The notes under the pieces were generated by a model. The model did not search any database. It was not told the DNA's origin and saw only the letters and a program-made list of their open reading frames with translations. Of a stretch of DNA of 64,000 nucleotides, positions 23,010 through 34,944 are shown piece after piece. Each line of letters opens with the position of its first letter. The stretch's first letter is position 1. Source of the DNA: Arctopsyche grandis (lineage: Eukaryota; Arthropoda; Insecta; Trichoptera; Hydropsychidae); assembly GCF_051622035.1 (NCBI RefSeq), contig NC_135360.1, forward strand, positions 32,071,206 through 32,135,205, in the 5' to 3' direction. The position numbers and the translations under genes are program-made.

Positions 23010-23875
23010 TACAATGTAGGTTTCAAGGATACATCATCGCTATGTTTCAGGAACCTGGAATAGGATACAGCAGGAGTTATGTACATAGAATTAACGGTCG
23101 CCTCTTCGGTCCGCAGACGATATAGTTTTAATAGCTCGTGATCTAGCTGACCTATGTACTTAACAGACTAGCACAGCTGGACAGGGAAAGTAGGAAAGCA
23201 GGATAAATAAAGGAGGTTTGTAAAAATGAACGTAGATAAGAACCAAACTAATGTTCAATAGTTATTGCCTGCCTGATAGCATTTCATTAGATGATACTCG
23301 TAAAATAGTCGAAGTAGTAAATAATTTTTTATATTTAGGTCAAATAAAAGACATGTCCGGTAGTAAAGAAGAAGAAATAAAGAGACGTATGAAATTATGA
23401 TGGAGTGCATTTGGTCGAATGAATGTAGTTTTTAAATCAAAAATGCCACTCTGCCTGATGAAAAAGATCTTCGGTCAATGTGTTTTGCCAGTGATGACGT
23501 ATGCGTTTGAACATTGGACATTGAACGCCAAAATGCTAAACAAAGTCCAATGCACTCAAAGAAGTATGGAACGTAGTATGCTCGGCATAACGAGGAAGTG
23601 GAATATGTGGGTGAGAAGAATGATAAGGGTAGTGGATATAGTGGATATAGAGTAAAGAGATTGAAATGGCAATGGTTAGGCAACGTGACTAGAAGAATAG
23701 ACGAAAGGTGGACAAAAAAAGTAGCACTTTTAGCAAGGAAGATGGGTAGAAGAAATTAGGAAAATGTGTGAGGTGAGATGGATGAGAGTAGCGCAAAACA
23801 GAGACGAGTGGAAGCGTGTTGGAGAGGCCTTCATTCAACAGTGAATGATAAGTGGCTGCATATGATGTTGATGAT
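23010..23875 (+). mobile_element. RTE-like LINE relic (reverse transcriptase C-terminal part)
   Basis: In shifting frames it reads INGRLFG then RSADDIVLIARDLADL (the catalytic ADD box near 23105-23145), SLDDTRKIVEVVNNFLYLGQ, then MPLCLMKKIFGQCVLPVMTY at 23449-23508 and NAKMLNKVQCTQRSMERSM. It ends in a GATGATGATGA repeat at about 23860-23880, a typical 3' end for RTE-type elements. Several frameshifts and stops make it dead. Confidence 0.75.
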
Positions 23876-24244
23876 GATGAATGTAGGTATACATATATTG
23901 ATTACGAACCGCAAGCATGCATAGATGTATATATGTACAAATGTATGCTTGCAATAACCAAACAATTTGGACTAGCCGAATTTTAGATAGAGGGAGGCGA
24001 TTCCGATTTTTTCAGATCCCTCGACAGCAATAATTAAGTAGGATAAATTGGGAAATTCTACCAGAAGATAGTTGATCTGGATTCAATAACTGTTTATGTA
24101 ACGGCGAAAAAAGACGATGAAACAAGACGTACTTTTTATCACGTTAGTATGATGGAATTTTCAAGTGCCAGATATTCCATGATCAATTTCATAATCACTG
24201 AACCCATACATGTATGTATGTACGTGAATATATATGTACATATG

Positions 24245-24975
24245 TACATTTTTATGTACATGTTCAGTAAATTTAATTTTTATAATTAAAATATGTACGA
24301 ATGGATAAAAATTGGAAAGAAAAATATTAAAGAGCTTCGACCTTTTTCAAAAACTGTCTACGGTCTAAGTTATCGTACCACAAAAACTATAGATATGTAG
24401 GTTTTGCTGGTACACAAGGAAGTTTGGCATTTTCAGAAAACACTAATTGCCCTGTATGTTGCCACCAGTTTATTTTTGCCAAAAAAGCAAACGAACGCGT
24501 TAAAATAGCGCTATTTTGCAACCGAGTCAGTTCTCACGGGTGAGTGTTATAAAATTATGACAGTTGATAAAACGATTGAAGTATGCGCTTATGTCCGATA
24601 GTAATTCAGGTTGCCGTATTGTTTTCGCATGCGTTATGGGAACATTCGAGAATCAATCGCACACCTGCAATTAAAATCTCACGTGCGATAATACGCGATT
24701 ATGAAAAGGTAAAAAACATAAATAGTAATAATAGGGCCGTGACATATGTATGCGTCAAAGTGACATTTGACAACTTGACATATCACGAATCGTGCGTCAA
24801 TAAAGATTTATTAATTCCCTTAACCCTTTGGTTGCCGATATATCGCTATATATATACAGTTTCAATAATGATTTTGTAGCTGGAGAGCTTCCAACTTCGG
24901 GAAGAAGATTCAATCGAACCTAGGTTGGATCTCTCCTAGTCGCGGAGGTGGTTTTAATGGTGTCCAGTCAAAGCC
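24245..24975. other. Unassigned intergenic sequence
   Basis: Includes a 98-codon frame at 24583-24879 without recognisable motifs. No repeat is recognised. Confidence 0.35.
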
Positions 24976-25329
24976 ACTCGGTACAAAAGCGCCACGACAT
25001 AATCATCTCGAAATTACCGCGAGGCGACAAAACTCAACATAGACAAAACCGCCCCAGCAAAGAGCGCTCAGCGACAAAACCGCGCCAGAATATATGACAA
25101 CATTAAAATATCAAAATTGACTTCGATTTCGAAAAACGCCTTGTACATATGTATGAACAAACATACATATTTTATTACATACCTCTTATACAGTTCACAT
25201 GGTTTTCGTGTTAGTGGTAATTTTTTATATCTCTTATCCGATCGTTTTCATACTTTGCCATATTGCTTATTTTGGTCATCAATATACGTTTATGTATCGT
25301 CTGCCATTACGTTGGAGATAAAATATCGT

Positions 25330-25570
25330 ATACAATGCGTATCAAATATCCACAATTTTGGGTACGGTTACTTCTATGACGGTGACGGTAAGCTACTATA
25401 ATCTATCTTCAACCTTTTCACCGTGATATGGCCATATCAGATTTTAATTGTTTAAAAACCTATAATTCACTCTATATTTTATAAAATTTGCTCTATTGGT
25501 TCTCGTTATCTCTAATATATAAATATTTATAGTTTTAACTCTCATATGTTTATATAAATTTCAAATTTGG
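25330..25570 (+). repeat. Unclassified repeat shared with 27.65-27.95 kb
   Basis: GACGGTGACGGTAAGC, CAGATTTTAATTGTTTAAA, TTATAAAATTTGCTCTAT and TTCTCGTTATCTCTAAT align with a diverged copy at about 27650-27950. Confidence 0.5.
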
Positions 25571-25764
25571 CGTGTAGCTTCTTGTAGGATAATACACGAT
25601 ATAAATTGATTTTTGGCCAAATATGTCAGATCTGACATTTCACTGCTAAAAGTATATCTCTTCACTGAATTTTATCTGCGAGATAAGTATTCAATAAGAA
25701 GTTATGTTGTATCTAATTGTTAATATGATTTACAATAAGCTTATTGTATTATTTTTATTTATTT

Positions 25765-26150
25765 ACATATTAGTCACAGTGACATTACAGAATACTCTAA
25801 CACGTCACTGTGACCAGACATATTGTACATACGCATAATACAAATACTATATATAAGAAAATTAGTGAGACATCTATGTTATAGATAATAAAGTTGAAAC
25901 CATATTCAAATAGTGGTGACATAGTGGGTAAGGTGGTTTTTGCTAATTTGATGGAGGAACCGCTACAACAATGAAATCAGATAAATTGGAAAACTCTGAT
26001 AGGAAACTATCAACTTGGAGTCGCAAATATCCAAATCTGACAAACAGCATTAAGATTAAAATCTTTTCAATCGAGGTCAGCTCACGGCATCGAACCCGGC
26101 GACCTTTCGGTACTCAGTATCAACGTAACCACCGATTCATGCTGCTGGGT
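25765..26150 (-). mobile_element. SINE, B type, with a fourth kind of tail hairpin
   Basis: Minus-strand B-type body and head (GCATCGAACCCGGCGACC, CCACCGATTCATGCTGCTGG). The tail hairpin at 25773-25814 has a perfect 11-bp stem GTCACAGTGAC/GTCACTGTGAC, unrelated in sequence to the stems of other copies, while the loop read on the SINE strand (GTGTTAGAGTATTCTGTAAT) resembles theirs. Confidence 0.8.
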
Positions 26151-26400
26151 ATGTAAATTGGGGGTAACTTTTCCTTCAAAGAAAGATTTTAGGACAAGGC
26201 CCGATGCGTTGCCTAATGTGGAAATACAAAATTGAAATCGAAGTTGAAATTTATATTTTATTTTTTTCATATATTCTGGCGCGGTTTTTTTCGTCGCATG
26301 GTTATATCTCTCGCAGTTTTGTCACCTCGCGGTTATGTCCGGGCGGTTAAGTCGGGGTGTTTTTGTCTGTCGCGCTATAGTCGGGGGATAGTGGATGTAT

Positions 26401-27190
26401 TATAGAAGCTTTACATGCTTAAAGCATGACTGTCAAACGCATCTTCGATAACGTCAAAAGTATGATAAATTATTGGGTAGGAGTTATCCATTCAGGAGTC
26501 GAAAACATTTTTTTTTGACAATAATTTAATCTTTCGATCAAAAGTGCAAATTTCGGGACTGGCGAATTTTAGAAAATTGTGCGTTTCGCAAAATTTAAAA
26601 ACACAAAAAAACCGAATGTGCATTGTCGCTTGCATTATGATTGTTATATGCGCTATTTTTCCTGTGAACAAATTTTGTCTCGCCATTAAAAAGATACACA
26701 TCAGCGATTGTCATTTTTGCATAATAGATATTATAATGTTTTTTATAAATAGATATTTCATTTTGTTAAGCGTATAAGTTTCGACCGCGTTGTTGTTTGT
26801 GTTTGTATGCAAAGTTTTGGTGCAAAATTTTCATCACAACTGTTATGGTGTTTGCATTGTTATTGACGTTGCGATGGATTGACGATGATTTTTGGCTTGT
26901 GAGTCAATTGGACCGGAAAATCTGATCTTTTTATCTAATCTTGGGTATTATTATAAGCGGCTTTATATTGCTTAGTTATTTTAGGCTTTGTTAATATCGA
27001 TATATAATCTACATAAATGTAGTGGTTGTTAAAAAGTATGAGAAATTGGTCGTTATTTTATATGAAAACATACATTGGATATTAATCTGTTGACATTTAA
27101 ATGTTTATGATATTAGATGAACAAATTTTTTATCATATAATTACAACCATTATTATTATTATGATATTTATTTAGACAGACATATATTTA
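26401..27190. other. Unassigned intergenic sequence
   Basis: AT-rich with a pair of overlapping antisense frames at 26.49-26.78 kb and no recognisable motif. Confidence 0.4.
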
Positions 27191-27199
27191 TATATAATA

Positions 27200-27512
27200 T
27201 ATACTAAGGACTAATAGATAAACCTCAATTCACCTTCCTGGACAATTATAATCATCGATAAACAATTTTATAGAGAAATTTTTACACAGCATCATTTATC
27301 TGTGGATATTTTTTTTGTATTTTAGCAACATTTTATACATCAGCAAATTCGAGATGTTGAAAGCTTGCCAATTTGTGACAAACTCTGGTAGGAAATGATC
27401 TACCTGGAGCAACATATCGAAGATCTGGCCAGCAGCACCAGGCCAGGGATTGAACCCGTGACCACTCAGTTGAAAGCATTACACGTTAACCACTGATCTA
27501 TGCTGCTGGTTA
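27200..27512 (-). mobile_element. SINE, A type, with B-like tail remnant
   Basis: Minus-strand copy. The tail remnant CACCTTCCTGGACAATTA is B-like; the body AATTTGTGACAAACTCTGGT and head (GGATTGAACCCGTGACCACT, TTAACCACTGATCTATGCTG) are A-like. Confidence 0.65.
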
Positions 27513-27649
27513 ATTTACGATTATTTAAATTGGAAAAATCATAAAATTTAAAGATTTCAATATTTTATATAAATCAAGTTTACTTTTAAGCATTTTTTTA
27601 TTTATTATTACTGACAAATTTCCTAAATTCTTCCGATCGCTTTAAAGCT

Positions 27650-27950
27650 TTGCCATTTTGTGAGGTTTGGCTACCGATAGAAATTTCAATTGGGTCCACT
27701 AAGTCAATGGTGAAATATAATCGTAATAAACACGTTTAAGAACCTAAAAATTTTGGAGACGGTGACAGCTCACCCACTCGTTTTGTCAGATTTTAATTGC
27801 TTAAACGCCTATAACTTTATCATTTTCTCACTATATATCTTATAAAGTTTGCATTATAGGCTCTCATTATCTGTCATATATATATATATTTACTTCTCCA
27901 ATAGGTTATATAATTTCTAAATATTCTTATGTAACCCAATCAAAATTATA
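27650..27950 (+). repeat. Unclassified repeat, second copy
   Basis: Diverged match to 25330-25570 (GAGACGGTGACAGCTCACCC, CAGATTTTAATTGCTTAAA, CTTATAAAGTTTGCATTA). Confidence 0.5.
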
Positions 27951-29735
27951 AATAAGCCTTAAAATGTGAAATAAAATTAAATAAAAAAAACGTCATTTAC
28001 CATTTCACAAAAAAAGTGTCAGGTGCCATTTAAGATAAAAAAAAACCTGGAGGAAAAACATGATTTTTTTTTATTAAGAGCATCATTACCAGAAATCGTG
28101 ACCATTTTTCGTGGGCAAAAGCATTTTTAAGGTTTTTTATTTAATTTTTTGAATCACTTTTGTTAAGACAATTTTTAAAGTAAGTTTCAGTCAGTCAAAC
28201 TTTACATCTACTAATATCCTTCCCGTAAAAATGATTTAATATAAATTAAAACATAGTACTAACCTTGAAATTTTTGCTTAAGATTGTCCTTTATTTGAGT
28301 AGTGCTGTTGTTTTTCCTGAAAATTAAAAAGAAACATGTGTTTTTTTAATCTAACAAGTCAAAGTATATGATAGTTGTTAAATATACATATACACACATA
28401 CGTACTTCACTTCTACATATACATAAGTACATATTCATATACAAATGAGTACATATTTCCCATGCAAATTAAATACAACGGATATTTTTATTATGCGTGT
28501 AATAAAAGCAATGATTACAGTCAGATATACATAATAATAGATTTCGATTTCAAATAAATCGAGATGAATTCCGGAATCCAAAACGCTTAAACGGTGTTAC
28601 GACTTGAAACTTTTCACGATTCATTGGTTTAATGTGTTTTCTTTCTTATATAATACTCCAAGACAACTCTGTCTTATATGAATTTTCCAATAATCAGTTG
28701 TATGAAAACGGAATAGATTTTCAATGTAACGATTCTACTTACGTATAATATAAACATTAACCATACATAGTACTGATTTTGCGGTTAACCGCGACAGTTT
28801 ATTACGAAACGGTTCAAAAATTAATTAAAACTAATGTGGAACACGTTAATCATATTCGTGCTGTATTTGAGAAAAGCATACGAAATACATTTCATAAAAT
28901 TACAATATGTTTGAAGCGGTACAAAACAATGATCTATTTTTTCATTCGTGTTGAACTTAAATGCTCTAGTCAAGGATTTATGAGTCTATTTCGTGACTGT
29001 TACAGCGAACAATCATTGGATTTTGATAGGATTTGTTTTAAAGTTTGCACCTGCTTGCCATACATACTGATTAGGACAATATTTTCAGGGTCACTAGGCT
29101 AGTATATTGTGATATATAGCAGTACAAAGTAATTAACACAAGGATATACTAGCTTAGGTACTGAAAGAAATCAATCATTCCAAATGCGGACCATTAACAA
29201 TAGCTTTTTACTATTTTTATTTTTATTCTCATATTATTTTAAAGCGATAAATAATTGTACACTATTGAATAGAGACTGCCTTACACATGGGTCAATATGT
29301 GAGGTCGATTAAAAATAATATACATATAATATTCGGACATAAGAGGAAGTGAACATTTTTAACGTTTGATTGAATTATCTTAAAGTTAAGTTTATAGTTT
29401 TATCGTTTTATGGGTTTTATATATTTTTATATATATTTATCTATTTTTATTCACCAACTAGCTGACTTTGTCGGTGATATTCAAGGTCTTAGTTCGTACA
29501 TATGTACATACATACTAAACTTGGAAGTTTTATGTATGTATATTGAAGACTTTGAATCAAAAAAACACTTGCTTGAATTTGCATGGGCGTTTTTGTATGG
29601 GAGTCCTTCGCTCCCGGACTCAAAGCCCTACTAAAATTCATTTTGCTATTATTATATAGTATACAAAATGTGTAAAAGAAGCACTTGTATGCCTAAAATT
29701 AATTATGCTATTTTAATTCGATGTATTTACATACA
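27951..29735. other. Intergenic stretch with one unassigned frame
   Basis: A 107-codon frame at 28779-29102 (plus strand) begins MRLTATVYYETVQKLIKTNV and has somewhat better composition than its flanks, but I recognise no family. The rest is AT-rich without features. Confidence 0.35.
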
Positions 29736-29737
29736 TA

Positions 29738-30893
29738 CAGTACCGTGCATGGAAATCGCATAAATTCAGCTATACACGAGTTTTATTGGTTTTTTTATTT
29801 GATTTTACTATTTAACATGTTTTGAGATTAAAAAAGATCATTTATATTCTTAAATTAAGACGAGATAAAAATTTAAAAAAAATGTACAATAGGGTATTTT
29901 TTTTTATTTATTTCAAATGTCTCTAACTAAAATAATATTATAGTATATATTTTTCTATGAATTAAAATACAAAGGCAATTGACTTAAGACAATAATAAAT
30001 AATAATCCAATATTTAGTAGACCCTCCTTTTGCTTTTATGAAGGCCTCAACACTAGGGATCCCAATCGAATATTCGAATATTCGAGTATTCGAAATATTC
30101 TCCTGATTTTTCAGCCATTCGTTATTTGAATATTTCATCAAGTATTCGAATATTACTCGTGTATATATTTTTTTATAAACTAAATACACAAAATCAACAT
30201 GAAAAGAGTGATGAAGAAGAAGCCGACGATTATGAAGAAAATGAAATACATATATGATATGTATAATGGGGATAATTGTGATAAAAATGAAGATAATGAA
30301 GAAGATTTTTATTAATTACAATCATACGGAAATGTTTGAAGAAAATCACTTTTAGATCGATAGTAATCGCTACGAAATTTTAGAAAACATCAGAAAAATA
30401 ATACGAATATTTAAGAAGTCACCGGCGAAATATACATTTTTACAAGAAATCATAATGAAAAAAGAAAATAAAAAATTGAAATTATTATTGGCTATAAAAA
30501 CTAGTTGGAATTCAATGGCAAATATGATAAGACGATTCATTCAAAATTATGCTTGGTTTATATATAATTTTCGAATATATTCGAATATTCGAATAGCTCT
30601 TGATTTACTATTCGATATTCGAATAGTTAAAGTCGACGAATATTTGGGATCCCTACTCAACACGCGCCGGCATGAACAATACGATTTTTTTTAAACATTT
30701 CGTCCGAAATTTATTCCAACCATACATTTTCAATGGTAAAAGCACAAAAAAATTTAAATGTATTTATTGAAAGTTTTCATCTGTTTATATAATATATATC
30801 AAGACATAATTGGCTTAAAGTCTTATATTATACATTGCATATAATAGCACTTAAAGTTAGAGGCCGAAATAATTAGGCTAGCACCGTATAAAA
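29738..30893 (-). mobile_element. Tc1-like transposon relic
   Basis: Left end CAGTACCGTGCATGGAAATC after TA and right end ...AGCACCGTA before TA are degenerate inverted termini. On the minus strand, with a later insertion at 30054-30655 removed, the sequence reads ARVEAFIKAKGGSTKYWII near 29990-30053, as at the C terminus of Tc1-type transposases. The open frame is broken. Confidence 0.6.
30054..30655 (+). mobile_element. hAT element, internally deleted, with perfect 8-bp target duplication
   Basis: CTCAACAC at 30046-30053 and at 30656-30663 flanks a 602-bp unit whose ends are TAGGGATCCCAATCGAATAT and the complement of ATATTTGGGATCCCTA. Multiple TTCGAATATTCGAAT palindromes lie near both ends. 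The fragment RIFKKSPAKYTFLQEIIMKK ... IKTSWNSMANMIRRFI at about 30410-30545 matches the hAT transposase region around the conserved TRWNS block. It inserted into the older Tc1-like relic. Confidence 0.8.
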
Positions 30894-31004
30894 ACTGAGT
30901 TCATTTTGACATGTAGCAATTTAAACCGATTTTCACTACATTTGATCACACATTACACTACAGGTAATTGATGTAGAAGCACACTGTATTTAACTTACCT
31001 ATAT

Positions 31005-31421
31005 ATGTATGTATGTAAACGATCTGTCAGATTTGAATTTTGGCGGGAAGCTCGACTGTTTTGGTCGCACTTCGACTGCTTCGTGGGCAAGCAGTCTGCT
31101 CTCACTCTGTGCGAAGTCTGTGAGGTACTAACGATCGGATTAGAGGTCCAGCACTCGCTGGAGAGCACTGGAGGGGTTCCTATGTGTCCACCACCTCCAC
31201 TACATCTGAGAGTTGCGCAAATTCGTGTCGTCTTTGGCAAAGGTCACTGCGAATTGGTCGCCGTATATTGCCAAAGTGCAATTGCAACAAGGGCGTGCGA
31301 CCCTTTATGCAGTGCATCTGCTCGTCGAAAGGCCGATGCAATTTCGCATTTCGAAACGAGTGGAAAGTGGGCGAAATGTAACACGAGTCGTATATCCTTT
31401 AAATGTCAAAGATGTACATAG
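31005..31421 (+). other. GC-rich island, possible exon, unassigned
   Basis: About 400 bp of clearly higher GC content in an AT-rich region, open in more than one frame. One frame, after a stop near 31125, contains a cysteine pattern CANSCRLWQRSLRI then CNCNKGVRPFMQCICSSKGR before a stop at 31379-31381. I recognise no family, and no clean splice partners were found. Confidence 0.3.
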
Positions 31422-31631
31422 ATATAGTTTTGATCAGATATGCCGATTTGGAGTTCATCATTTCAGTCAAATTGTTTTGATTGCATTGATTTAAATATGA
31501 ATGTAGAAATCAATGTAGGGGTGCGATTTAACAGTACATTGAGAAAAATACTTTGTATCTTAAAAAAAATGTTTGTGCATTAAAATTTTGCACTATTTTC
31601 GGTGCATTAAACAATCTCATTTTAATAATTA

Positions 31632-31970
31632 CAGCAAAATGTCTATACCCTTCAGGTATAAACATAGATTACCTAAACACAATCTGCTTTAGGTCATCGA
31701 CATTAGAGAGTCTTTAATTAATATTATGTATTAGATGTATTATGAACATTTATAAGGATTATAAATAGGTTTTTGAGCTCTTTTTCCTATTATGCTTTAG
31801 ATTAACATTAGAATAATATACATAATACTGTGATTACTAACCAAATTAAATTAAATTGTAAAATAGAAAATGATCAGTAGATCAGTAGCTATTAAAATAG
31901 ATATAAGATGTATTGTGAACATAATTTCGTAATAATAAAAAGCATTTAAAAATCAAATCAAAATCAAATA
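31632..31970 (+). mobile_element. Jockey-like LINE 3' end
   Basis: Contains AAATGTCTATACCCTTCAGG, GTTTTTGAGCTCTTTTTCCT, GATCAGTAGATCAGTAGCTA and ends CATTTAAAAATCAAATCAAA, the same 3' tail as the copies at 40243, 44490 and 55962. Confidence 0.75.
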
Positions 31971-32099
31971 TTAATAATATATTTTTATTCCAGACGATAT
32001 GGACAGTGCAATCCCAAACGCCCATATAAATAATATATATAATAAAAACAATATTATTGAAAAATATGTAGTAAAAAAAAAATACATAAATAAATATAT

Positions 32100-32192
32100 G
32101 TATAAATAATAATAATAATAAATAATAATAATTAATAATAATAATAAATAATAATAATAATAATAACAATAATAATAATTAATTAATTAATC
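32100..32192 (+). repeat. (AAT)n microsatellite
   Basis: Imperfect AAT/AATAAT trinucleotide run of about 90 bp. Confidence 0.85.
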
Positions 32193-32221
32193 AATTTAAT
32201 ATCGATTTATGGCGGTCGGTG

Positions 32222-32400
32222 ATCCAATTTCTATTATAAAATTTCTTTATAGATGTCACTGCGGATGATGTTTGTATAAACTCGCACTGTATAAAATGTT
32301 TGTATTGATTGTATTATTGTATTGTATTAGTACACTCGTCGCTTTGGAGCGATCTGTAAAGGCGAGTGTACATGTTCGATTGAAATAAAATTATATTATG
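32222..32400 (+). mobile_element. SINE, A type, 3' half
   Basis: Starts within the body (CCAATTTCTATTATAAAATT), has GATGTCACTGCGGATGATG, the tail hairpin 32330-32371 with a 9-bp stem (GTACACTCG/CGAGTGTAC) and GAAATAAAATTA. It continues into the segment duplicated from 15.8-16.1 kb, which runs to about 32725. Confidence 0.85.
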
Positions 32401-32879
32401 GTGTTATTTTTGAAAACTTGTCAGTGCTTCTTGTGTAATTGGCGCATATGATGGTTGTATGTAATAAAATAAATAAAACATAATATTATGGTATGAATAT
32501 AGACATTTTATTAAAAGTCTGATAGAGAATCCAAGAAAATACTAAAATTATTTAGTGCCTTTTCTGATTTCTTAATTTTATTTTATTCTAATGTACGTAC
32601 ATATGTTATATGTACATACATATGTGCTATATACAATACAAGTAATTATTCAAATGTGACCTATTGTCAGTGCCTACTTTTACACACATTTGCAATAGTA
32701 AATATGTAGTAAATCGTTAATAAATATAAAATAATATTATGTAACATGTACTCAAAGTCATAATTACCTTACGAATTCAATAGCCCTGTTTCTGGTGATA
32801 GACACATGAGCTATTAAAGTTAAAGGTGAAAGCTTACGTTTTTACTATGAAGCATATTGTATATTGGAATAGGAAATGA

Positions 32880-33180
32880 AGTTATTTATTTTTTTTATAG
32901 CTTAATACATGGTTGTTGATGTACGAACATACATACATAAACTTATGTAAACGTGTTTAAATAGAGAAATTTATAAGATTTCATATTTAAATTGTTTACA
33001 AAATGAATCATATTAGTAACTTGATTATGTATGAGAGGTTAGTGTTTCAATACATTCTTAAATTTCATCCCTATTGAGAGCCTCTATAATCTTTTCAACA
33101 TTGAAATCAAATTGAGTATAAATGAGAAATTTCTACAGCGATTAAATTCTTTTTATTTTGTCAGTATTTCAATATATTTT
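32880..33180. other. Unassigned intergenic sequence
   Basis: AT-rich, nothing recognised. Confidence 0.4.
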
Positions 33181-33204
33181 ATATGTTATGTAATTTCAAA
33201 CGTA

Positions 33205-33735
33205 ACCTACAGTTTTTAAACTCCAAATTCGTCATTTTACAAATCAAATTCATCGTTTTGCAAATCAAATTCATCATTTTACAAATCAAATTCGTCATTT
33301 TACAAATCAAATTCGTCATGTTGCAAATCATATTAAAAAATTGGATATATTTTTTTAATATTCATTTTATTATCCGTGGAGAACTTTATAGAGAATATTA
33401 TGTATAGAGAAAAAGAGAATATTTAATACAATATGTATGTATAGAGAATATATTGAGAATTTTAGAGAACGCCATATTTACCTATGATGAATCTAATTGA
33501 AGAGGTTTTTTCAAAAATTAAATTTTTTGCTAGGAATTTGCTGGCGGATCCTCTATAAAATTCTCTATAAATTCTCTATGTATAATAAAATGAATTGTTT
33601 AATTTGATTTGCAACATGACGAATTTGATTTGTAAAATGACGAATTTGATTTGTAAAATGACGAATTCGATTTGTAAAACGACAAAATTGATTTGTAAAA
33701 TGACGAATTTCAAGTTTAAAAACTGTAACATAATA
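33205..33735. mobile_element. Foldback element with 20-bp subrepeats in both arms
   Basis: The left arm (about 33205-33370) has ACAGTTTTTAAACTCC followed by five tandem copies of a unit near AAATCAAATTCGTCATTTTAC. The right arm (about 33575-33735) carries the inverted complement, five units of GATTTGTAAAATGACGAATT type ending GTTTAAAAACTGT. The centre has TATAGAGAATATT-type sequence and no open frame. Confidence 0.75.
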
Positions 33736-34940
33736 TTGATATATTTATTAAACGTATCATTGAATTGTGTATTTTTAACTGAACCTAATTGGAGCGTATC
33801 ACGAACTTAATATCTAATATGTATAGGTAGTTATCTACGACAATCAGTTGTTGTAGCTCGTTATTTAAAATGGAATCAAATGTTTAAAGCCTATATTTGT
33901 ACATCCAAATGTTCAATTAAAAAGATGAACATCAAATACAACCGGAAAAGTGTGAAAATTAGTGGAAAAACGGAAACGATTTGTCGACCTCAACTTTACA
34001 GTTTTATACGATGAAATATTATCGCTCTTCGTTTACTATTGTCTGTTTGACCTCTCTTTTGTCAAAAACTACATCCGTCAAACAATCGATTAAATATTTA
34101 AACGGTTTTCCAGAGGCGTGAAAATCAACCGTCATCTTCTCGAAGTTGATTCGGAAATAAACGGATTTTTAATGAGGAAATTTCCATTAAATTAAACTCA
34201 CGCATCTCTACGCATTTCGTAATAACATACTGGGTGTGTTATAAAGGAAAGCGAAAGTTAACCGTGTCGCTGCCGGCTGGGTATAATATCGGTGTGAATC
34301 ATCTCTATAATACTAATTGTTTAATTAAAGTGTCTTTCGGGGCGAAATGAACCAAAAAGCACACCAACAGGTTCGCCACATTCGACACGTATATTGTTCG
34401 TCGAAAAATTAGACGGTGAGAAAATTGTGCATGCGTGCGTGATTAAATTATATACATACAATGTAAGAACAATGAGTTAGTTCTTCGAGAACTTTTTATG
34501 ATGATTTCGTAATATGTTTTAACTTTTTTCGCGTTTTAGCTCTCGATTGTGTTAATTTTTGATTGCGTTAGTTGTTTATGAAAACAAGTTCAGCGAATTT
34601 CCCACGTGGAGTCAAGTGTGTGTGCACTGTGGGTGACAACGCAACTTTTCAAAAATGTCTAAAATATACGTCGAGACAATAAAATTCGTTTATTCTGAAA
34701 AAATTGCATTCGTTATATTTGTATATTTCATAATAAAAATTTTATCACAAAAAAAAAATGGGTGGAAATTTGTATAAATGGCATTTGAAAGAAAGCAACA
34801 CTTTTTTAACGTCTGTTACGTGTTTATATTTGCTTATATATAATAATATACATATAATATGTTTGTAGTTAACGCTGATATTCAATAAATTTATTTAATT
34901 ATATAATATATTTAAAAAGAAACATATTGTTTTGCATATA
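33736..34940. other. Unassigned intergenic sequence, less AT-rich around 34.0-34.7 kb
   Basis: Includes a stretch of more balanced composition (34.05-34.65 kb) with no open frame of note. It may be a non-coding or untranslated region, but I see no direct support. Confidence 0.35.
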
Positions 34941-34944
34941 AATA

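Larger units (their letters stand above)
24985..26400. mobile_element. Second foldback-type element with GACAAAACCGCG arms
   Basis: Left arm about 24985-25140 and right arm about 26230-26400 are inverted copies. Both contain CCGCGCCAGAATATATGA and several GACAAAACCGCG-like units (GCGACAAAACCGCG near 25070; its complement CGCGGTTTTTTTCG near 26280). Inside lie an unclassified repeat (25330-25570) and a B-type SINE. Confidence 0.65.

Noticed and set aside
28779..29102. 107-codon frame as a gene
   Set aside because: No recognisable family, no splice context and no neighbouring support; listed only as unassigned sequence.
31882..32169. 95-codon minus-strand frame rich in Leu, Ile and Tyr
   Set aside because: Translation of the (AAT)n microsatellite and the LINE 3' tail.
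33205..33735. CRISPR-like array
   Set aside because: Units are contiguous tandem repeats without unique spacers, in inverted pairs, in a eukaryotic genome.
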